From UBA652 sp964598235 (GTDB lineage: Bacteria; Pseudomonadota; Gammaproteobacteria; Nitrosococcales; Methylophagaceae): a stretch of 64,000 nucleotides of DNA. The translations under genes were made by a program, and so were the position numbers. Below are positions 61,876-64,000 of this stretch, one piece after another. Location of the stretch: NCBI GenBank assembly GCA_964598235.1, contig CAZRAY010000001.1, positions 1 through 64,000 of the forward strand, read 5' to 3'. How positions within the stretch are numbered: position 1 is the first letter of the stretch; each line of letters begins with the position of its first letter. Under the pieces are notes generated by a model. It saw only the letters and a program-made list of their open reading frames with translations, was not told where the DNA came from and did not search any database.

Positions 61876-62523
61876 ATGACAAAACAAAAAACACTATTGA
61901 TTGCTGATGATCACCCCATATTCAGACAAGGGATGGAGCAGATCTTGGCGCCCATAAAATGGATTAAAATTATCGCATCTGCTGAAAGCGGGGATGCCGC
62001 TTTAGCACAGATAAAACATCTTAAACCTGATATTGTTATTCTCGATTTAGCGATGCCAGGCATGGATGGGCTTACGGTACTTGAACTTGCAAAATTAGAA
62101 TTGCCACAATTAGTCGTTGTTATTGTTACGAGCTATGATGACCGTGCCTATTTGGATAGGGCGATTGAATTGGGTGCAAATGCTTATGTATTGAAAGACG
62201 GGGCAGGCGGTAATATTGTGAAGTGTCTAGAGACAGTTAATCAAGGGGGTATCTATATTAGTTCTACTTTGGGCAGCCACACACCGAAACTTCCTTCTTT
62301 GGGTCAGGATGTGGATTTATTAAATACGTTATCGAGTATTGAACGTAAAGTACTTTATTTGGTGGCTAAATTTAAAACAAGCAAAGAGATTGGGCTTGAG
62401 TTGGGGCTCAGTTATCGCACGATACAAACCCATCGTTCGAATATTAGTGCAAAATTGGGCATAAAAGGCTCTCATAAATTAATGAGTTTTGCCCGCGAGC
62501 ATGAAAATGGATTATTAAACTGA
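61876..62523 (+). CDS. LuxR/NarL-type response regulator
   Basis: A 215-residue regulator. The receiver domain has the acidic pair in LLIADDHPIFRQGM, phospho-acceptor Asp57 in VILDLAMPGMDG, and the conserved Thr/Lys in VIVTSYDD and AYVLKDGAGG. The C-terminal LuxR HTH is SSIERKVLYLVAKFKTSKEI followed by GLSYRTIQTHRSNISAKLGI. It is probably the partner of the upstream kinase. Likely targets, by inference, are its own promoter region and the adjacent FadL genes. Confidence 0.92.
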   Translation: MTKQKTLLIADDHPIFRQGMEQILAPIKWIKIIASAESGDAALAQIKHLKPDIVILDLAMPGMDGLTVLELAKLELPQLVVVIVTSYDDRAYLDRAIELGANAYVLKDGAGGNIVKCLETVNQGGIYISSTLGSHTPKLPSLGQDVDLLNTLSSIERKVLYLVAKFKTSKEIGLELGLSYRTIQTHRSNISAKLGIKGSHKLMSFAREHENGLLN

Positions 62524-62537
62524 AGTGTTATTTAACT

Positions 62538-62581
62538 AAGCGAAGGCCACTTTGTTCTAACAACAAAGTGGCCTTTCGCTT
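62538..62581. terminator. Terminator-like hairpin between convergent genes
   Basis: AAGCGAAGGCCACTTTGTT pairs with AACAAAGTGGCCTTTCGCTT apart from one extra T, around a 5-base loop (CTAAC). It lies between the response regulator and the convergent FadL gene and probably stops both transcripts. Confidence 0.75.
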
Positions 62582-62607
62582 AAAATTTAGTTGAAACTTT
62601 TTTTAGT

Positions 62608-63876
62608 CTAGAATAGTTTCGTCCAACCTAATTCAAGTTGGTATTGCTTCATTTCTAACTCAACCGATTGCGTTGGGCTGATGAAGCCGCGTACGCTTTC
62701 GCTGGGCGCGTACATGGCGGCGAAATGAATGGCTTGTTTGCCATTATCGAATTTTTTGGTGAAGCCAGCTGTGATATGTTTTCTCATCACGCCGGGCGCC
62801 AAGATATTAAAGAATACTTCCGAAGAAGGGATAGGTTGGTCACCGACACTATAGCCCACGCGCCAAGTCCAATCGTTTGCCGCTTCCCATTTGGCGCCGA
62901 GTTTAATGGTGGTTATATCATCCCAACCAAAGCCGACCCCATTATCACCACCGAGGCATGAGGAGACCTGCCCCATCATACATTGACCAAAAGCAGGCAG
63001 AATGCCATTACCAATAGCATCAATATCGCCATACCATATTCTTTGCACATCTAAGGCAAGCGTTACGGCATTGCTTGCTTTCCAAGCGACTCCAATCGTT
63101 GCGGTGGCAGGCACATCAAAATCACCTTGCTCTGCAAATAGGCCACGATAATCATCAAACTCTTGCATATAGACTTTTGAGCGATAATGCCCACCCAAGG
63201 TGACTGTATTACCGACAGGCAGCATAAAGCCGATATTCACCCCCGCGCCAAATGCATAATCATGGCCATTATCAGATAGGTTGCTAGGCGATGTAGAGAA
63301 CCCTGCAAAGCTATTGATCCCTTTTATTTCGAACCATTGATAAGCTAATATTGCTGAGGCACCAATCGATGCACCATTATCAAATTGATAAGCGACGCTG
63401 GGTGTGATGAAAAGCTGAGCAAGATCAACCCCTGTTTTGCCTGCACCAAAGGTGCCATTTGGCGCAATATGGCTGGAATACGATGTGTTCATACCGCCAT
63501 TGCCAAATAGAGCTGCGCCAACGGTAATACGATCATTTAATCGTTTGCTGATCCCCATTTCGGGTAATACAAAATAATTGCGGTCACTGCGTACTTTCCC
63601 TGGTGCTAAAGCAGCATTAGGTGGTGGAGAAGGATTGCCTGATACTTCATAGCTGCGGCGTGGGCTGAATAATGCAGCCGTTGCGTCAAAACGATCTTCA
63701 ATTAGGCTTAATCCAGCAGGGTTAGTGGCCATGATTAAGGTGTCTTGTGGCAATGCAATGCCTGCCCCACCCATCGCCCGAGATTGAATACCGTAACCGT
63801 GGGCAAAATAACCATTCGTCGCGAGGGCTGGCAAGGAAATAGCAGAGAGTAGAAATAGAGAGATAAGCCGTAACAT
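62608..63876 (-). CDS. OmpP1/FadL-family outer membrane transporter (second copy)
   Basis: A 422-residue FadL-type barrel, only distantly related to the one at 58550. The signal peptide is ISLFLLSAISLPALA-TNG. It opens NGYFAHGYGIQSRAMGGAGI and has the family NPAGLSLI motif, the VALPQ-like hatch, and ends LELGWTKLF. There is a pair of cysteines in FGQCMMGQVSSCLGG, unusual for the family, that could form a disulfide. It is convergent with the two-component genes. The ribosome binding site is weak. Confidence 0.88.
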   Translation of the reverse strand: MLRLISLFLLSAISLPALATNGYFAHGYGIQSRAMGGAGIALPQDTLIMATNPAGLSLIEDRFDATAALFSPRRSYEVSGNPSPPPNAALAPGKVRSDRNYFVLPEMGISKRLNDRITVGAALFGNGGMNTSYSSHIAPNGTFGAGKTGVDLAQLFITPSVAYQFDNGASIGASAILAYQWFEIKGINSFAGFSTSPSNLSDNGHDYAFGAGVNIGFMLPVGNTVTLGGHYRSKVYMQEFDDYRGLFAEQGDFDVPATATIGVAWKASNAVTLALDVQRIWYGDIDAIGNGILPAFGQCMMGQVSSCLGGDNGVGFGWDDITTIKLGAKWEAANDWTWRVGYSVGDQPIPSSEVFFNILAPGVMRKHITAGFTKKFDNGKQAIHFAAMYAPSESVRGFISPTQSVELEMKQYQLELGWTKLF

Positions 63877-63910
63877 AAGGATTTACCAAAAATAGGGGAG
63901 TGAACCGACG

Positions 63911-63942
63911 CATTATACGGCCTTATCCCAGATAAGTTTAAC
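63911..63942 (-). promoter_or_regulatory. Putative promoter of the second FadL gene
   Basis: On the minus strand, TATAAT lies at 63917-63912, about 36 bases before the ATG, with a poor -35 (TAAACT) 17 bases upstream. A TAAGTAT heptamer at 63960-63954, like the ones before the response regulator gene, lies just upstream; a weak -35 with an upstream site is what an activated promoter would look like. Confidence 0.4.
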
Positions 63943-64000
63943 TCTATTTTTAGATACTTATATTTGGAAATGAAATATAAGATCGTTTATTATGGATAAA

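Noticed and set aside
1..64000. CRISPR arrays, rRNA, complete insertion sequences, prophage
   Set aside because: No regularly spaced direct repeats, rRNA-like stretch, transposase or phage structural gene was seen on reading both strands.

Overview
The window is a stretch of chromosome from a Gram-negative gammaproteobacterium with a moderate, AT-leaning base composition. The evidence for this is the Mla lipid-transport operon, Kdo transferase (WaaA), an LpxL-type acyltransferase, SlmA, ZapD, LptM, and several gene orders typical of gammaproteobacteria: mlaFEDCB-ibaG-murA-hisGDC, coaBC-dut-algC-argB, yggT-proC-yggS next to pilTU, pilBCD-coaE-zapD-yacG, and lptM-lysA-dapF-DUF484-xerC. System II cytochrome c maturation (ResB/CcsA), a SoxCD-like sulfite dehydrogenase and two FadL-family porins suggest an aerobic, possibly sulfur-oxidising or hydrophobic-substrate-using lineage such as Thiotrichales/Piscirickettsiaceae or Methylococcales. 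The genus cannot be fixed from the sequence.

Layout. 1-4.5 kb: the 3' end of serA, then minus-strand genes for a GFA-fold protein, YaeQ, an IPTL-CTERM surface protein, RsmJ, a periplasmic beta-propeller and an exported SRPBCC protein. 4.7-12.3 kb: one long plus-strand operon, mlaFEDCB-ibaG-murA-hisG-hisD-hisC, closed by a strong terminator. 12.3-15.6 kb: a second IPTL-CTERM protein, a DksA/TraR-type zinc-finger protein, a fatty acid desaturase, a decayed second copy of the zinc-finger gene's 3' end, and a DUF4126 membrane protein. 15.6-23.8 kb: nif3-yihY-coaBC-dut-algC(long)-argB-slmA. 23.8-30.1 kb: a coiled-coil exported protein, a TauE/SafE permease broken by a 5-bp duplication, then minus-strand pyrE, metW-metX and yggT-proC-yggS. 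30.1-34.4 kb: pilT-pilU, an OmpA-like lipoprotein, an orphan exported protein and tRNA-Arg(CCG). 34.5-39.6 kb, minus strand: glycogen phosphorylase, the sulfite dehydrogenase pair and EngB. 39.7-44.2 kb: cytochrome c4, ResB, CcsA, DsbA. 44.3-48.8 kb: MltF, TadA, WaaA and an LpxL-type acyltransferase. 49.1-54.6 kb, minus strand: pilB-pilC-pilD-coaE-zapD-yacG. 54.7-58.5 kb: lptM-lysA-dapF-DUF484-xerC. 58.5-63.9 kb: a FadL-family porin, a 7TM sensor kinase, a LuxR-type response regulator and a convergent second FadL-family porin.

Most of the window is conserved core chromosome. Four places stand out. The first is the 58.5-63.9 kb module, where porin and kinase overlap by one base (TAATG), the kinase carries a lipoprotein-type signal, and the kinase-regulator gap holds TACGTAT direct repeats inside an inverted repeat; it looks like a self-contained sensing and uptake unit for a hydrophobic compound. 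The second is the TauE/SafE gene interrupted by an exact CTTAG tandem duplication. The third is a relic of a dksA-like gene that, with the intact copy, brackets the desaturase. The fourth is the exported beta-propeller/SRPBCC pair. No CRISPR array, prophage, complete insertion sequence or rRNA was seen.
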